The notes: a model not told the origin generated them from the sequence alone. A stretch of 64,000 bases of DNA from Sporosarcina sp. P33 (GCF_002077155.1 NZ_CP015027.1:2830501-2894500); one strand, 5' to 3'; positions 43,786 to 56,400 are shown, numbered from the stretch's first letter. Numbers and translations: made by a program.

Positions 43786-46545
43786 ATGGAATATAAAGAT
43801 ACATTACTAATGCCGAAAACAGACTTCCCAATGCGCGGAAACTTGCCGAATAACGAACCGAAGATGCAGGAAGAATGGAACGAGAAAAATATTTATCAGA
43901 AAGTACAGGAGCGCACAGCAGGCCGTCCGTTTTTCGTGCTGCATGACGGCCCGCCATACGCAAATGGTGATTTGCATATGGGCCACGCACTCAACAAAAT
44001 ATTAAAAGACTTTATTATCCGTTATAAATCCATGTCAGGATTCCATGCGCCATATGTTCCGGGATGGGATACGCACGGTCTGCCGATCGAGCAGGCTTTG
44101 GTCAATAAAGGGGTCGACCGCAAGAAAATGAGCACTGCGGAATTCCGTAAAATGTGTGAAGAGTATGCGCTTAATCAAATCGATAACCAGCGTACGCAGT
44201 TCAAACGTCTCGGTGTCCGCGGAGACTGGGATAATCCGTATATCACATTGAAGCCTGAATTTGAATCCCGTCAGATTCAAGTATTTGGCGAGATGGCAAA
44301 AAAGGGATATATCTACAAAGGTCTGAAGCCGGTGTACTGGTCACCGTCAAGTGAATCTGCATTGGCTGAAGCAGAAATTGAATATCAAGATAAAAAGTCT
44401 CCGTCGATTTATGTCAGCTTCCTGATCCGGGACGGAAAAGGTGTGCTGGATGAAGATGTAAAATTCCTGATCTGGACAACAACTCCTTGGACAATTCCGG
44501 CAAACTTGGGAATTTCCGTACATCCTGCATTCACTTATGCAGTTGTGAAAGTGAATGGCGAGAAATTTGTGGCAGCAAAGGACTTAGTGGAATATTTAGC
44601 AAAAGAATTAGAATGGGAAGACTATTCTATTGAGAAAGAAGTACAGGGTGCTGATCTTGACCGAATTGCAGCAAGACACCCATTCTATGACCGGGATTCA
44701 CTGGTTATGCTTGGCGAACATGTCACGGCTGATGCAGGTACTGGCTGTGTCCACACGGCGCCTGGGCATGGTGAAGATGACTTCTACGTATCAAAGGCGT
44801 ATGGAATCGATGCATTGTCTCCAATCAATGATCGCGGTGTTATGACGGAAGAAGCACCATACTTCGAAGGATTGTTCTATGAAGATGCGAATAAAGCGGT
44901 AACCGAGAAGCTGAAAGAAGTCGGGGCACTTCAAAAGCTGTCGTTCTTCACTCACTCTTATCCGCATGACTGGCGCACAAAGAAACCTGTGATCTTCCGC
45001 GCCACAGCACAGTGGTTCGCTTCGATTGAATTATTCAGAAGTGATCTGCTGGAAGCGATCCGCAATACAAAATTCACGCCATCTTGGGGTGAAACACGTC
45101 TGTACAATATGGTCCGTGACCGGGGCGACTGGTGTATTTCCCGTCAGCGGGTATGGGGAGTTCCGATTCCGGTCTTCTATGCGGAAAACGGCGAAGCAAT
45201 TCTGACAGATGAAACGATCAGCCATGTGGCGGACCTGTTCCGTGAGAACGGATCGAATATCTGGTTTGAGCGTTCTGCCAAAGAGCTATTGCCTGAAGGC
45301 TTCACGCATGAAGGAAGTCCAAACGGCGAGTTTACGAAAGAGACGGACATCATGGACGTCTGGTTTGACTCCGGTACGACGCATCAGGGTGTACTTGAGG
45401 AGCGGGATGATCTGCGGTACCCGGCCGATTTATACCTTGAAGGATCTGACCAATACCGCGGATGGTTCAACTCTTCATTGACGACAAGCGTAGCGATCAA
45501 CGGTATTGCACCGTATAAAGGTGTTTTGAGCCACGGCTTTACATTAGATAAAGACGGCCGCAAGATGAGTAAATCTTTAGGTAATGTAATCGTTCCGGCA
45601 AAAGTCATCAATCAGCTGGGCGCCGATATTGTGCGTCTATGGGTATCGTCTGTTGACTATACAGCAGACGTACGTGTATCCGATTCAAACTTCAAACAGG
45701 TTTCAGAAGTATACCGGAAGATTCGGAACACAGTACGCTTCCTGCACGGTAACGTGGCGGACTTTAACCCGTCGGCAAACCGTGTGGCTTTCGATGATAT
45801 GCGTCCAGTCGATCAATACGTCTATGTGAAGCTTCAAGATTTGATTGAAGAAGTGCTTACTGCGTATGAGCAGTATGAATTCCCGGTTGTTTACCATGCG
45901 ATCAATAATTTCTGTACGGGTGTACTCAGCTCATTCTACTTGGATATCGCAAAAGACGTAGTGTACATTGAAGCTGCGGATCACCCGCATCGGCGCGCGA
46001 TGCAATCAGTGATGTACGATACACTGATCACAATGGTGAAGCTGATCACACCAATTTTGCCGCATACTGCAGATGAGATGTGGAAGAACCTTGCTTTTGA
46101 AGAAGCGGAAAGTGTCCAGTTGACGGATATGCCGGAAGCTGATCACAAAGGCGAAGCGGCAGACAAACTTCGTGAACGTTTCGATAACTTGATGGATATC
46201 CGTGATGATGTCTTAAAAGCGCTGGAAGAAGCACGAAATGCAAAAGTAATCGGTAAGTCACTGGAAGCCAAAGTGACAGTCGTATTACCTGAAGCTGAGC
46301 GCGGTATTCTGGAAGCTGAAGACATTGATTTTGCACAATTCTTTATCGTTTCTGCGTTTGAAGAAAGCGCGGATGAAGGATTGCCTAATGCTTTGAAACT
46401 GGATCGGGCAACGGTTCTGGTTGAACCTGCTGAAGGCGAAAAATGTGAACGCTGCTGGACGATCTCCAAGACAGTTGGAGAAGATACAGCTCATCCGACA
46501 TTGTGCACACGATGCGCAACTGTTGTGAAAGAGAACTATGCGTAA
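43786..46545 (+). CDS. ileS: Isoleucyl-tRNA synthetase
   Basis: A 919-residue class I synthetase. The HIGH-type motif HMGH is in [17 protein letters not shown] (about 55-71), the editing domain is at about 190-390 with [13 protein letters not shown] and [11 protein letters not shown], and KMSKS sits in [12 protein letters not shown] (about 588-599). A C-terminal zinc ribbon has two CxxC pairs (CERC and CTRC, about 886-906). The C-terminal organisation is of the bacterial type, usually more mupirocin-sensitive. AAGGAGG precedes ATG 43786. Controlled by the T-box upstream. Confidence 0.98.
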   Translation: MEYKDTLLMPKTDFPMRGNLPNNEPKMQEEWNEKNIYQKVQERTAGRPFFVLHDGPPYANGDLHMGHALNKILKDFIIRYKSMSGFHAPYVPGWDTHGLPIEQALVNKGVDRKKMSTAEFRKMCEEYALNQIDNQRTQFKRLGVRGDWDNPYITLKPEFESRQIQVFGEMAKKGYIYKGLKPVYWSPSSESALAEAEIEYQDKKSPSIYVSFLIRDGKGVLDEDVKFLIWTTTPWTIPANLGISVHPAFTYAVVKVNGEKFVAAKDLVEYLAKELEWEDYSIEKEVQGADLDRIAARHPFYDRDSLVMLGEHVTADAGTGCVHTAPGHGEDDFYVSKAYGIDALSPINDRGVMTEEAPYFEGLFYEDANKAVTEKLKEVGALQKLSFFTHSYPHDWRTKKPVIFRATAQWFASIELFRSDLLEAIRNTKFTPSWGETRLYNMVRDRGDWCISRQRVWGVPIPVFYAENGEAILTDETISHVADLFRENGSNIWFERSAKELLPEGFTHEGSPNGEFTKETDIMDVWFDSGTTHQGVLEERDDLRYPADLYLEGSDQYRGWFNSSLTTSVAINGIAPYKGVLSHGFTLDKDGRKMSKSLGNVIVPAKVINQLGADIVRLWVSSVDYTADVRVSDSNFKQVSEVYRKIRNTVRFLHGNVADFNPSANRVAFDDMRPVDQYVYVKLQDLIEEVLTAYEQYEFPVVYHAINNFCTGVLSSFYLDIAKDVVYIEAADHPHRRAMQSVMYDTLITMVKLITPILPHTADEMWKNLAFEEAESVQLTDMPEADHKGEAADKLRERFDNLMDIRDDVLKALEEARNAKVIGKSLEAKVTVVLPEAERGILEAEDIDFAQFFIVSAFEESADEGLPNALKLDRATVLVEPAEGEKCERCWTISKTVGEDTAHPTLCTRCATVVKENYA

Positions 46546-46556
46546 GCAATCCTGAT

Positions 46557-46599
46557 GCGCAGCCATCATTATCCCTGGATGATGATGGCTGCTTTTTTT
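46557..46599 (+). terminator. Terminator after ileS
   Basis: GCAGCCATCAT and ATGATGGCTGC form a long stem with internal pairing, followed by a run of T. Confidence 0.9.
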
Positions 46600-46681
46600 A
46601 CATGACAGGACCGGTAAATGCAATGAAGGGTACATTTTGTGGTAAACTAAAGAAGAAATTTGCCGGACGGAGGGTAATGAA

Positions 46682-47158
46682 GTGATCGTTTATTATGCAG
46701 TGGCTGTACTGGTCATCGGCCTGGATCAGCTGACAAAATGGCTGGTTGTAAAAAATATGGAGTTGGGGGAACATATCTCTGTTCTGGATCCTTATATTGC
46801 GCTGCTGTCTCACCGTAACCGCGGTGCGGCCTGGGGCATGCTTGAAGGAAAGATGTGGCTGTTCTTCATCGTAACGATTGTCGTAGTAGGAGCTATTATT
46901 TATTTTTTCCATACAGAAGGAAAGAAAGATCGGCTGTTAGGCATCAGTCTGATGCTGCTGCTCGGCGGTGCGATCGGGAACTTTATCGACCGGCTGCTAA
47001 GAGGAGAAGTAGTAGATTTCATCAGTGTCTTAATTCCTGTTATTAATTATGATTTTCCGATATTTAATGTGGCAGATGCCGCACTGACTATAGCTGTCGC
47101 ACTCATTCTGCTGCATGTGCTGCTTGATGAGAAAAAGAAAAAGAAAAAGGTGTCGTAA
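46682..47158 (+). CDS. lspA: Lipoprotein signal peptidase
   Basis: A 158-residue aspartic membrane protease that removes signal peptides from prolipoproteins. It has four membrane helices. The catalytic aspartates lie in GGAIGNFIDRLLRGEVVDF (about 97-115) and FNVADAALT (about 129-137); HRNRGAAWGML is the conserved Asn-Gly-Ala segment. GTG 46682 follows GGAGGG. It overlaps rluD by one base. The DksA-like gene ylyA of B. subtilis is absent before it. Confidence 0.96.
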   Translation: MIVYYAVAVLVIGLDQLTKWLVVKNMELGEHISVLDPYIALLSHRNRGAAWGMLEGKMWLFFIVTIVVVGAIIYFFHTEGKKDRLLGISLMLLLGGAIGNFIDRLLRGEVVDFISVLIPVINYDFPIFNVADAALTIAVALILLHVLLDEKKKKKKVS

Positions 47159-48063
47159 TGGAAAGATTTGAATATGAAATTACAGAAGAACAAACCGGTA
47201 ATCGGATCGACAAGGCGATAGCTGTCCTGCAGCCTGACTGGTCGCGCACCCAAATCCAATTATGGGTGAAAGAAGAGCGTGTAAAAGTAAACGGCAGTTC
47301 AGTCAAATCGAATTATAAAGTGAAGACAGGAGATATCGTGGCTGTCGAGCAGCCTGAAGCAGAAGCGTATGACGTGGAGCCTGAAAATCTGAATGTAGAG
47401 ATTGTCTACGAAGATCAGGATGTGTTAATTGTCAATAAGCCGGTCGGAATGGTAGTTCATCCGTCGCCCGGTCATCTCAGCGGCACGCTTGTCAATGGGT
47501 TAATGTATCAGATTACAGATTTGTCAGGTATTAATGGTGTAATGCGTCCCGGCATTGTTCATCGAATTGATAAAGACACATCAGGTTTATTGATGGTAGC
47601 GAAAAATGATAAAGCCCATGTCTCGCTCGTTAATCAGCTCGTTGCCAAATCAGTCACCCGTGTCTATACGGCCCTGGTTCACGGACATATTCCGCATGAT
47701 AACGGAACAATTGATGCGCCAATCGGACGGGATAAACGTGATCGTCAGAGAATGGCGGTTGTCGATGACGGCAAACATGCTGTGACGCACTTTAAAGTAT
47801 TGGAACGTTTCGGAACCTATACATTGGTGGAGTGCCGGCTGGAAACAGGCAGAACCCATCAGATCCGCGTGCATATGAAATATATCGGCCATCCGCTTGT
47901 AGGTGATCCGAAATATGGTCCAAGGAAAACCATTGATTTCGGTGGACAAGTATTGCATGCGGGAACAATTGGATTTCAGCATCCTGTAACGGATGAGTAT
48001 CTGGAGTTTACCGCACCCCTGCCGGAAAGTTATCAAAAATTATTAAATGAATTACGTGCCTAA
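47158..48063 (+). CDS. rluD: RluD-type 23S rRNA pseudouridine synthase
   Basis: A 301-residue RluA-family enzyme with an N-terminal S4 domain (about 13-65) and a catalytic domain. The catalytic aspartate is in HRIDKDTSGLLMVAKND (about 138-154), and RLETGRTHQIRVHMKYIGHPLVGD is the C-terminal signature. It corresponds to B. subtilis YlyB, which modifies 23S rRNA uridines. It directly precedes the pyr leader. Confidence 0.94.
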   Translation: MERFEYEITEEQTGNRIDKAIAVLQPDWSRTQIQLWVKEERVKVNGSSVKSNYKVKTGDIVAVEQPEAEAYDVEPENLNVEIVYEDQDVLIVNKPVGMVVHPSPGHLSGTLVNGLMYQITDLSGINGVMRPGIVHRIDKDTSGLLMVAKNDKAHVSLVNQLVAKSVTRVYTALVHGHIPHDNGTIDAPIGRDKRDRQRMAVVDDGKHAVTHFKVLERFGTYTLVECRLETGRTHQIRVHMKYIGHPLVGDPKYGPRKTIDFGGQVLHAGTIGFQHPVTDEYLEFTAPLPESYQKLLNELRA

Positions 48064-48069
48064 TATGCA

Positions 48070-48099
48070 TTGACAAACTCTTAGGGTAAGATGTATACT
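48070..48099 (+). promoter_or_regulatory. Sigma-A promoter of the pyr operon
   Basis: TTGACA (48070-48075), an 18-base spacer and TATACT (48094-48099), just after rluD. Confidence 0.85.
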
Positions 48100-48124
48100 C
48101 TATAAAGCAATTGAATAGCGATAC

Positions 48125-48253
48125 CTTTAAAGTCAGTCCAGAGAGGCTGGGAAGGTTGCACGGAATTACATGATGGCCTGCTGCGGCAGGAATCGATGTA
48201 TGCTTTTTTCTGCACGTCTGCCCTCCGGTCTCTTCTGACCGGAGGGTTTTTTT
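48125..48253 (+). ncRNA. PyrR-dependent attenuator leader
   Basis: The leader contains the PyrR recognition segment CCAGAGAGGCTGG (48138-48150) in a potential anti-antiterminator hairpin. A strong terminator CCCTCCGGTC / GACCGGAGGG with a T run is at 48221-48253. UMP or UTP-bound PyrR would stabilise the first hairpin and allow termination before pyrR. No comparable element is seen between pyrR and pyrP or pyrP and pyrB. Confidence 0.92.
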
Positions 48254-48257
48254 ATGA

Positions 48258-48839
<582 letters not shown>

Positions 48840-48860
48840 GCAGCTGGGGGAAACAGACAG

Positions 48861-50147
48861 ATGAACGGTAAAGTATTAGATGTACATGAAAAACCTCAGC
48901 CGGGGCGCTGGGTGATATTAAGTTTACAGCATATGTTCGCTATGTTCGGCGCAACAATATTAGTTCCGCAGCTGGTAGGCCTAAGCCCCGCAATCGCGCT
49001 TTTAACAAGCGGAATAGCAACAATCATATTCATTCTCGTTACGAAGTTCCAAGTTCCTGCGTATCTCGGCTCTTCATTCGCCTTTATCGTCCCGATCCAG
49101 ATGGCGACGCAGACGGGCGGCATCGGCAGTGCGATGATCGGAAGCATGTTCGTAGCCCTTGTGTATGCACTTGTCTCGCTGCTGATTTATAAGACCGGAT
49201 ATAAATGGATTATGAAATTACTGCCGCCGATTGTAGTCGGACCGGTCATCATGGTCATCGGATTGGCACTTGCACCGACTGCGGTCAATATGGCAAGCAT
49301 GATTACGGTCGGTGAAGAAGAAATATACAGCGGATTGCATTTTTCCGCTGCTCTTGTCACACTCGGGTCAGCAGTGTTCTGCCTGATGTTCTTTAAAGGG
49401 ATTATCAGCCTGATGCCGGTTCTGATAGGCATTATCGTTGGCTACATCTACTCCGCCTTCGTAGGAATCCTCGATTTCACAAAGGTGGCAGAAGCGGAAT
49501 GGTTTGCTGTACCGGAGATGCTGATTCCGGGAATTGATTACGAGTTTGCCGTCACACCGACATTGCTCATTATTATGGTGCCAATAGCGATCGTCACCAT
49601 TTCTGAACATATAGGGCATCAGTTAGTACTGGGGAAAGTGGTGGAACGAAATTATATTGAAAACCCAGGATTGCACAGATCACTGCTTGGTGATGGTTTG
49701 GGCACACTGATCAGCGGAATGGTCGGAGGACCGCCAAAAACTACCTATGGAGAAAACATCGGTGTCCTCGCGATTACAAAAGTATACAGTGTGTACGTCA
49801 TTTTAGGAGCAGCAGTATTCGCCATTATGTTTTCTTTCGTAGGGAAAGTCATGGCGCTCATTGCAACGATTCCTGCAGCAGTACTGGGCGGAATCTCCAT
49901 CCTGTTATTCGGAATCATCGCATCATCGGGAATTCGTATGCTGATTGACCATAAAATTGATTTTGATAACCAGCGGAATCTGGTGATCGCATCCATCATT
50001 TTAGTCATCGGCATTGGCGGCGCAACAATTAACATCAGCCCTACGTTCCAAGTTGGCGGGATGGCGCTTGCGGCAATCGTCGGCGTCTTGCTGAATCTGG
50101 TGCTGCCGGGTAAAACAAACGACACATTAATGGATGAGGAAGAATAA
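48861..50147 (+). CDS. pyrP: Uracil permease
   Basis: A 428-residue uracil:proton symporter of the NCS2/nucleobase-ascorbate family with 12-14 membrane segments. LQHMFAMFGATILVPQLVGLSPAIAL-type start (about 14-39), AFIVPIQ (about 74-80), VTISEHIGHQ (about 236-245) and GGPPKTTYGENIGVLAITK (about 290-308) match the family's substrate-binding signatures. It lies 21 bp after pyrR with no attenuator in between. Confidence 0.96.
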   Translation: MNGKVLDVHEKPQPGRWVILSLQHMFAMFGATILVPQLVGLSPAIALLTSGIATIIFILVTKFQVPAYLGSSFAFIVPIQMATQTGGIGSAMIGSMFVALVYALVSLLIYKTGYKWIMKLLPPIVVGPVIMVIGLALAPTAVNMASMITVGEEEIYSGLHFSAALVTLGSAVFCLMFFKGIISLMPVLIGIIVGYIYSAFVGILDFTKVAEAEWFAVPEMLIPGIDYEFAVTPTLLIIMVPIAIVTISEHIGHQLVLGKVVERNYIENPGLHRSLLGDGLGTLISGMVGGPPKTTYGENIGVLAITKVYSVYVILGAAVFAIMFSFVGKVMALIATIPAAVLGGISILLFGIIASSGIRMLIDHKIDFDNQRNLVIASIILVIGIGGATINISPTFQVGGMALAAIVGVLLNLVLPGKTNDTLMDEEE

Positions 50148-50210
50148 AAAACAGATGGAATACAGCAGTACCAATAGCAGTGCCTGCACTTCGTGAAGGG
50201 GGAACATCCG

Positions 50211-51089
50211 ATGGAACATTTAGTTTCTATGAAAGACCTGACAGTTGAAGAAATTATGCTCATACTTGACCGGGCAGCAATTTTCAAGCGGCTGGGCTTC
50301 CGTGAATTACCGGGTACTTACACCGTAAGTAACTTGTTTTTTGAACCGAGCACCAGAACGAAAACTAGCTTTGAAATGGCGGAACGAAAAGTAGGCGCGC
50401 AAATCATCCCGTTTGAAACGAGTTTTTCCAGCACTCTAAAAGGGGAAACTTTATATGATACGATTAGAACATTGGAAGCAATTGGGTTGGATGCACTTGT
50501 GATCCGTCATCCTTCCGATGGCTTCTATGAAGAATTAATCGAACGGACAAACGTGGCCATCATCAATGCAGGCGACGGATCAGGTCAGCACCCTACGCAG
50601 TCTCTGCTGGACCTGTTCACCATACAGGAAGAATTTGGCGGATTTGAAGGGTTGAAGGTTCTGATTGCGGGAGATATTGCCCACAGCCGGGTAGCCCGTT
50701 CAAATGCAGAAGCTTTGCGAAAACTTGGTGCAGAAGTCACCTTCCTTTGCCCGCCTGAATGGGCAGGAGAATTTGACAGTGTGGATAATTGGGACGAGGT
50801 TATTGAAACGAGCGATGTAGTCATGCTTCTGCGCGTACAGCACGAGCGTCACAATACAGAAATGGCGTATACGAAAGCTGCCTATCACGAGCAATACGGT
50901 CTGACCGTAGAGCGTGCAGCCAAGATGAAAAAAGGCGCAATCATTATGCACCCTGCTCCGGTAAACCGGGACGTGGAAATAGCAGATTGTTTAATAGAAA
51001 GTCCGCAATCACGTATTTTTAAACAGGTAGAAAACGGCGTCTATATTCGGGCGGCTGTTCTAGAACTTATTTTGAAGGGACGGAAGTAA
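50211..51089 (+). CDS. pyrB: Aspartate carbamoyltransferase catalytic chain
   Basis: A 292-residue transcarbamoylase that condenses carbamoyl phosphate with aspartate. [13 protein letters not shown] (about 44-56) holds the carbamoyl-phosphate site, with [22 protein letters not shown] (about 125-136), [12 protein letters not shown] and [10 protein letters not shown] following. It lacks about a dozen residues near the N-terminus compared with B. subtilis. ATG 50211 with AAGGGGG eight bases upstream is preferred over GTG 50193. No regulatory pyrI is present, as expected in Firmicutes. Confidence 0.96.
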   Translation: MEHLVSMKDLTVEEIMLILDRAAIFKRLGFRELPGTYTVSNLFFEPSTRTKTSFEMAERKVGAQIIPFETSFSSTLKGETLYDTIRTLEAIGLDALVIRHPSDGFYEELIERTNVAIINAGDGSGQHPTQSLLDLFTIQEEFGGFEGLKVLIAGDIAHSRVARSNAEALRKLGAEVTFLCPPEWAGEFDSVDNWDEVIETSDVVMLLRVQHERHNTEMAYTKAAYHEQYGLTVERAAKMKKGAIIMHPAPVNRDVEIADCLIESPQSRIFKQVENGVYIRAAVLELILKGRK

Positions 51090-51090
51090 T

Positions 51091-52368
51091 ATGAACACGT
51101 TAATTCAACAAGTGCAAATGGTCAATGAAGAAGGCGGAATGGTCGAAACGGATATCCGGATCCAAGACGGAAAAATTGCAGAAATCGGCAGCGGGCTGGC
51201 AACAGACGGCTGTGAAGTGATTGAAGGTAAAGGGCTTCTCGTATCACCTGGCTTCATCGATGTGCACGTACACTTACGCGAGCCGGGCGGCGAACATAAA
51301 GAAACAATCGAAACAGGTACATATGCAGCAGCAAAAGGCGGTTATACGACAATCTGTGCAATGCCCAACACACGCCCTGTACCCGATACAAAAGAAAATC
51401 TTGAAAAGATAAATACATTAATTGAAAACAATGCAAAAATCCGCGTGCTTCCTTATGCCTCTATTACGATTAGAGAAGCGGGAAAAGAACGCACAAATCT
51501 TTCTGAATTAAAAGAACATGGCGCCTTTGCTTTTACAGATGACGGAGTAGGGGTACAGGAGGCCGGCATGATGTATGAAGCAATGCAGGATGCTGCCGCA
51601 ATCGATATGCCGATTGTTGCGCACTGTGAGGATAATACATTAATCTACGGCGGCGCCATGCACGAAGGAAAGCGCAATAAAGAGCTGGGCTTGCCGGGAA
51701 TTCCTTCTATTGCGGAATCCGTACATATCGCACGGGATATTCTGCTTGCGGAAGCAGCTGGCGCACATTACCACGTATGCCACGTCAGTACAAAGGAGTC
51801 TGTGCGCACAATCCGGGATGCAAAAAAAGCAGGTATTCGTGTGACAGGGGAAGTCAGCCCGCACCACTTATTGCTGACAGAAGATGATGTGCCCGGTGAC
51901 GACGCAGATTGGAAGATGAATCCGCCGCTTCGTTCCGTCGAAGACCGTGACGCACTGCGTGAAGGATTAATGGATGGCACACTGGATTGTATCGCGACAG
52001 ATCATGCACCGCATACAGCGGATGAAAAGGCAGTCGGGATCGCAAAAGCACCATTCGGTATTACAGGGTTTGAAACAGCATTCCCGCTGCTATATACAAA
52101 CTTCGTCAAGCCTGGACATTGGACGCTGAAGCAATTGCTGGACTGGATGACAGTCAAGCCGGCAGAAGTTTTCAACTTGCCATACGGAAGACTTGAAGTG
52201 GGTGCTGAAGCGGATCTGGTATTGATTGATTTGGAAAAACAGCAGAAAATCGACCGTACGACATTTGTTTCAAAAGGGAAGAACACACCATTTGACGGCG
52301 TGGAGTGCGCGGGATGGCCTGCAATGACAATTTTCGGTGGAAACATCGTGTGGAAGGATGGTCAATGA
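51091..52368 (+). CDS. pyrC: Dihydroorotase
   Basis: A 425-residue amidohydrolase that cyclises carbamoyl aspartate. The metal motif [10 protein letters not shown] is at about 57-66, AHCEDN at about 175-180, and DHAPHT at about 305-310. It is a class I dihydroorotase by length. It starts one base after pyrB; the stop overlaps carA. Confidence 0.97.
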   Translation: MNTLIQQVQMVNEEGGMVETDIRIQDGKIAEIGSGLATDGCEVIEGKGLLVSPGFIDVHVHLREPGGEHKETIETGTYAAAKGGYTTICAMPNTRPVPDTKENLEKINTLIENNAKIRVLPYASITIREAGKERTNLSELKEHGAFAFTDDGVGVQEAGMMYEAMQDAAAIDMPIVAHCEDNTLIYGGAMHEGKRNKELGLPGIPSIAESVHIARDILLAEAAGAHYHVCHVSTKESVRTIRDAKKAGIRVTGEVSPHHLLLTEDDVPGDDADWKMNPPLRSVEDRDALREGLMDGTLDCIATDHAPHTADEKAVGIAKAPFGITGFETAFPLLYTNFVKPGHWTLKQLLDWMTVKPAEVFNLPYGRLEVGAEADLVLIDLEKQQKIDRTTFVSKGKNTPFDGVECAGWPAMTIFGGNIVWKDGQ

Positions 52369-53468
52369 TGAAAAAAAGATACTTAGTATTAGAAGACGGC
52401 TCTATTTTTGAAGGTAAGGCATTTGGGGCAGACAATGCTTCAGTGGGAGAGGCAGTATTTGCCACTGGAATGACAGGCTATCAAGAAACAATCTCCAACC
52501 CATCAGGATGCGGACAAATACTTGTCATGACATATCCGTTAATCGGTAACTACGGTATTAACCGGGATGACTATGAATCCATCGATCTTGCTATCAACGG
52601 TCTGGTTGTCAGAGAACTGGCGGATGAGCCTTCCAACTTCCGCAGCGGCATGACACTCGGAGACTTGCTTACGTTAAAAGGTATTCCGGGTATTCAGGAA
52701 ATTGATACGCGCAAACTGACACGTCTGCTGCGTGAGAAAGGCGCACTGCGGGGGAAACTGACTGCCGCAGGAGAAGACATCGATACAGATGCAACAGTTG
52801 CAGAGCTTCAGCAATACGAACTGCCAAAAGATTTGGTGGCAAAAGTATCCACGAAGCGTCCGTACCCGAGCCCGGGCTTGGGCAAACGCGTTGTAGCTAT
52901 TGACTACGGCATCAAACACGGTATTTTACGCGAGTTAAATAAAAAGGACTGCGACGTAATTGTCGTGCCTTACGATACATCAGCAAAACAAATTCAGGCA
53001 TTATTCCCGGATGGAATTCTTCTGTCGAATGGCCCCGGCAACCCTGAAGATGTTGAAGGCGCAGTAGAAACTATTAAAGAATTGCTTGGCAAAAAACCGA
53101 TCTTCGGCATCGGACTTGGCCACCAATTGCTCGCGCTTGCCTGCGGTGCCAAAACTGCAAAAATGACAAACAGCCATATCGGCGGCAATTACCCGGTAAA
53201 AGACCTGAACACAAACCGTACAGACCTGACATCTCAGAGCCATGGTTATGAAGTGCTGGAAGACTCTTTAGAAGGCACTGGCCTTGAAGTAACACATAGA
53301 GCCCTGAATGATAATTGCGTAGAAGGTCTTCGCAGCGAACAGCTGGAAGCATTCTCTGTACAATTCCATCCTGAAGCATCACCGGGACCTCAGGATTCCA
53401 GCTATCTGTTTGAACGTTTCATTCAATTAATGACTGCAAGCAACCGAAAGGAGAATACTAATGCCTAA
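52365..53468 (+). CDS. carA: Carbamoyl-phosphate synthase small subunit with the catalytic cysteine replaced by glycine
   Basis: A 367-residue subunit that should hydrolyse glutamine and pass ammonia to CarB. The N-terminal domain and class I amidotransferase domain are full length. The nucleophile motif, normally FGICLGHQ, reads FGIGLGHQ: codon GGA at 53112-53114 gives Gly250 where E. coli CarA has Cys269. The histidine and glutamate of the triad are kept in FHPEASPGP. The glutamine-binding asparagine of QNHG (E. coli Asn311) is Ser292. The frame is otherwise intact and sits in a normal operon. The likely consequence is loss of glutaminase activity, leaving ammonia-dependent synthesis by CarB. 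A sequencing error would need two substitutions in the codon (GGA for TGC). ATG 52365 overlaps pyrC by 4 bp. Confidence 0.95.
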   Translation: MMKKRYLVLEDGSIFEGKAFGADNASVGEAVFATGMTGYQETISNPSGCGQILVMTYPLIGNYGINRDDYESIDLAINGLVVRELADEPSNFRSGMTLGDLLTLKGIPGIQEIDTRKLTRLLREKGALRGKLTAAGEDIDTDATVAELQQYELPKDLVAKVSTKRPYPSPGLGKRVVAIDYGIKHGILRELNKKDCDVIVVPYDTSAKQIQALFPDGILLSNGPGNPEDVEGAVETIKELLGKKPIFGIGLGHQLLALACGAKTAKMTNSHIGGNYPVKDLNTNRTDLTSQSHGYEVLEDSLEGTGLEVTHRALNDNCVEGLRSEQLEAFSVQFHPEASPGPQDSSYLFERFIQLMTASNRKENTNA

Positions 53469-56400
53469 ACGTACTGATATTAAATCCATTCTTGTTATTG
53501 GTTCCGGCCCGATTGTTATTGGCCAAGCAGCAGAATTTGACTATGCAGGCACACAAGCATGTCTGTCACTGAAAGAAGAGGGGTACCGTGTCATTCTGAT
53601 CAACTCTAACCCTGCCACTATCATGACAGATACGGAAATTGCCGACAAAGTTTATATTGAACCCATCACACTGGAATTCGTCAGCCGCATCATCCGTAAA
53701 GAGCGTCCCGATGCATTGCTCGCTACACTTGGCGGACAAACTGGACTGAACATGGCAATTGAACTGCATGAATCAGGCATTCTTGATGAACTGGGAATTG
53801 AGATCCTTGGCACGAAGCTGGATGCCATTCATAAAGCAGAAGACCGCGACTTATTCCGTACATTGATGAATGAAATGGGAGAACCTGTTCCAGAAAGTGA
53901 AATCATCCATAATCTGGATGAGGCGTATGCGTTCGTCAATGAAATTGGCTATCCTGTCATCGTACGTCCTGCCTTCACATTAGGCGGAACCGGCGGAGGA
54001 ATCTGCTACAACGATGAAGACTTGGAAGAAATCGTTGCGAGCGGGTTAAAATACAGCCCGGTTACACAATGTCTATTGGAAAAATCCATCGCGGGCTTCA
54101 AGGAAATTGAATATGAAGTAATGCGTGACTCAGCAGATAATGCAATTGTCGTATGTAATATGGAGAACGTCGATGCTGTGGGGATCCACACTGGTGATTC
54201 TATCGTAACGGCACCATGCCAGACGTTAACAGACCGTGAAAATCAGATGCTGCGCAATGTTTCATTGAATATTATTCGCAAACTGAAAATTGAAGGCGGC
54301 TGTAACGTACAGCTGGCGCTTGACCCGGACAGTTTTGATTATTACATCATTGAAGTGAATCCGCGTGTCAGCCGTTCGTCTGCTCTGGCATCCAAAGCGA
54401 CGGGTTATCCAATCGCAAAACTTGCGGCAAAAATTGCTGTCGGTTTGACGCTTGATGAAATGATGAATCCTGTAACAGGCAATACATATGCCTGCTTTGA
54501 GCCGACACTTGACTATGTAGTAACGAAAATCCCGCGCTGGCCTTTCGATAAATTTGAATCGGCTAAGCGTAACCTTGGCACACAAATGAAGGCAACAGGC
54601 GAAGTCATGGCAATGGGCCGTACATTTGAAGAATCCATTATGAAAGCAGTCCGTTCATTGGAAACAGGTCAGTTTGATCTGTCACTTCCAGGGGGCGGTG
54701 AGATGTCAGATGAATGGATTGAAAAGCGTATCCGTAAAGCGGGGGACGAGCGTCTGTTCTTTATCGGCGAAGCATTGCGACGCGGTGTAACTATCGAAAC
54801 ATTGCACGAATGGAGCGCAATTGATTTATTCTTCCTGCGTAAATTCGACAATATCATTCGTTATGAAGAAACGCTGAAAGATCACCCATATGATTCGGCT
54901 GTTGCATACAAAGCAAAACGCCTCGGATTTGCAGATGTGACGATTGCGAAACTATGGAACACAACAGAACGTGAAGTATACAGCTGGAGAAAAGAACAGG
55001 AAATGACTCCTGTCTATAAAAAAGTCGATACATGTGCAGGGGAGTATGAGTCAGACACACCTTACTTCTACGGCACTTATGAAGAAGAAAATGAATCTAT
55101 AAAAACAGATAAGAAGAGTGTGGTTGTATTAGGCTCAGGCCCGATCCGCATCGGTCAGGGCGTAGAGTTCGACTATGCCACAGTGCACTGTGTATGGGCA
55201 ATCCAGGAAGCGGGATATGAAGCGATTATTGTAAACAACAATCCGGAAACCGTTTCAACGGACTTCTCCATCTCTGACAAGCTTTATTTTGAGCCGCTGA
55301 CAATTGAAGATGTTATGCACATCATTGATCTCGAGCAGCCTGAAGGTGTTATTGTACAATTCGGCGGCCAGACTGCCATCAACTTGGCGGATGAACTGGA
55401 AGCACGCGGCGTAACGATTCTTGGAACTTCATTGGATGATATTGACCGTGCAGAAAACCGCGACAAGTTTGAGCGTGCGCTGCATGAAATCGGCGTACCC
55501 CAGCCGCTTGGAAAGACAGCACTGTCTGTCCCTGAAGCAGTTGTCATTGCAACTGAAATCGGGTATCCGGTTCTCGTGCGACCTTCATATGTACTTGGCG
55601 GACGCGCGATGGAAATCGTCTACCATGAAGAAGAATTGCTTCACTATATGGAGAACGCGGTAAAAGCGAGCCCTGAACATCCTGTACTGATTGACCGTTA
55701 CTTGACGGGAACTGAAATCGAAGTGGATGCGATCTGTGACGGTGAAACGGTATTGATCCCGGGCATCATGGAACATATTGAACGCGCGGGTGTTCACTCC
55801 GGAGACTCGATTGCTGTGTATCCGCCGCAAAACCTGTCACAGTCGATGATTGAGACAATTACGGATTACACAACACGTTTAGCACTTGGATTAAATATCC
55901 GCGGGCTGTTGAATATCCAGTTCGTCATTTCAGAAGGCCAAGTATATGTCATTGAAGTCAATCCGCGTTCGAGCCGTACGGTGCCGTTCTTGAGTAAAAT
56001 CACGAATATTCCGATGGCAAATGTGGCGACTCAATCTATTCTGGGCAAGTCGATTGCAGAACAAGGCTTTGCAGGAGGTCTGGCAGAAGCGCCGGCCGGA
56101 GTCTATGTAAAAGTGCCGGTATTCTCATTCGCCAAGCTTCGCCGTGTAGATATTACACTCGGACCCGAGATGAAATCAACAGGGGAAGTTATGGGGAAAG
56201 ACAGCACTTTGGAAAAAGCCTTATACAAAGGCCTGGTGGCTGCGGGTATGGAAGTAAAAGAATATGGTACAGTCTTAATGACAGTATCTGACAAAGATAA
56301 AGAAGAAATCGTTGAAATAGCAAAGCGCTTCATTGACATCGGCTACCGCATTATGGCAACAGAAGGCACGGCTAAAGCACTTGAAGCCGAAAACATCGAA

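Noticed and set aside
49745-50287. 180-codon open frame opposite pyrP and pyrB
   Set aside because: It covers the ends of two real genes and their gap and shows only the composition of an antisense membrane-gene frame.
53112-53114. CarA cysteine loss as a frameshift or assembly artefact
   Set aside because: The frame is intact on both sides, the change needs two substitutions in the codon, and a second glutamine-site residue is altered as well; it still deserves resequencing.
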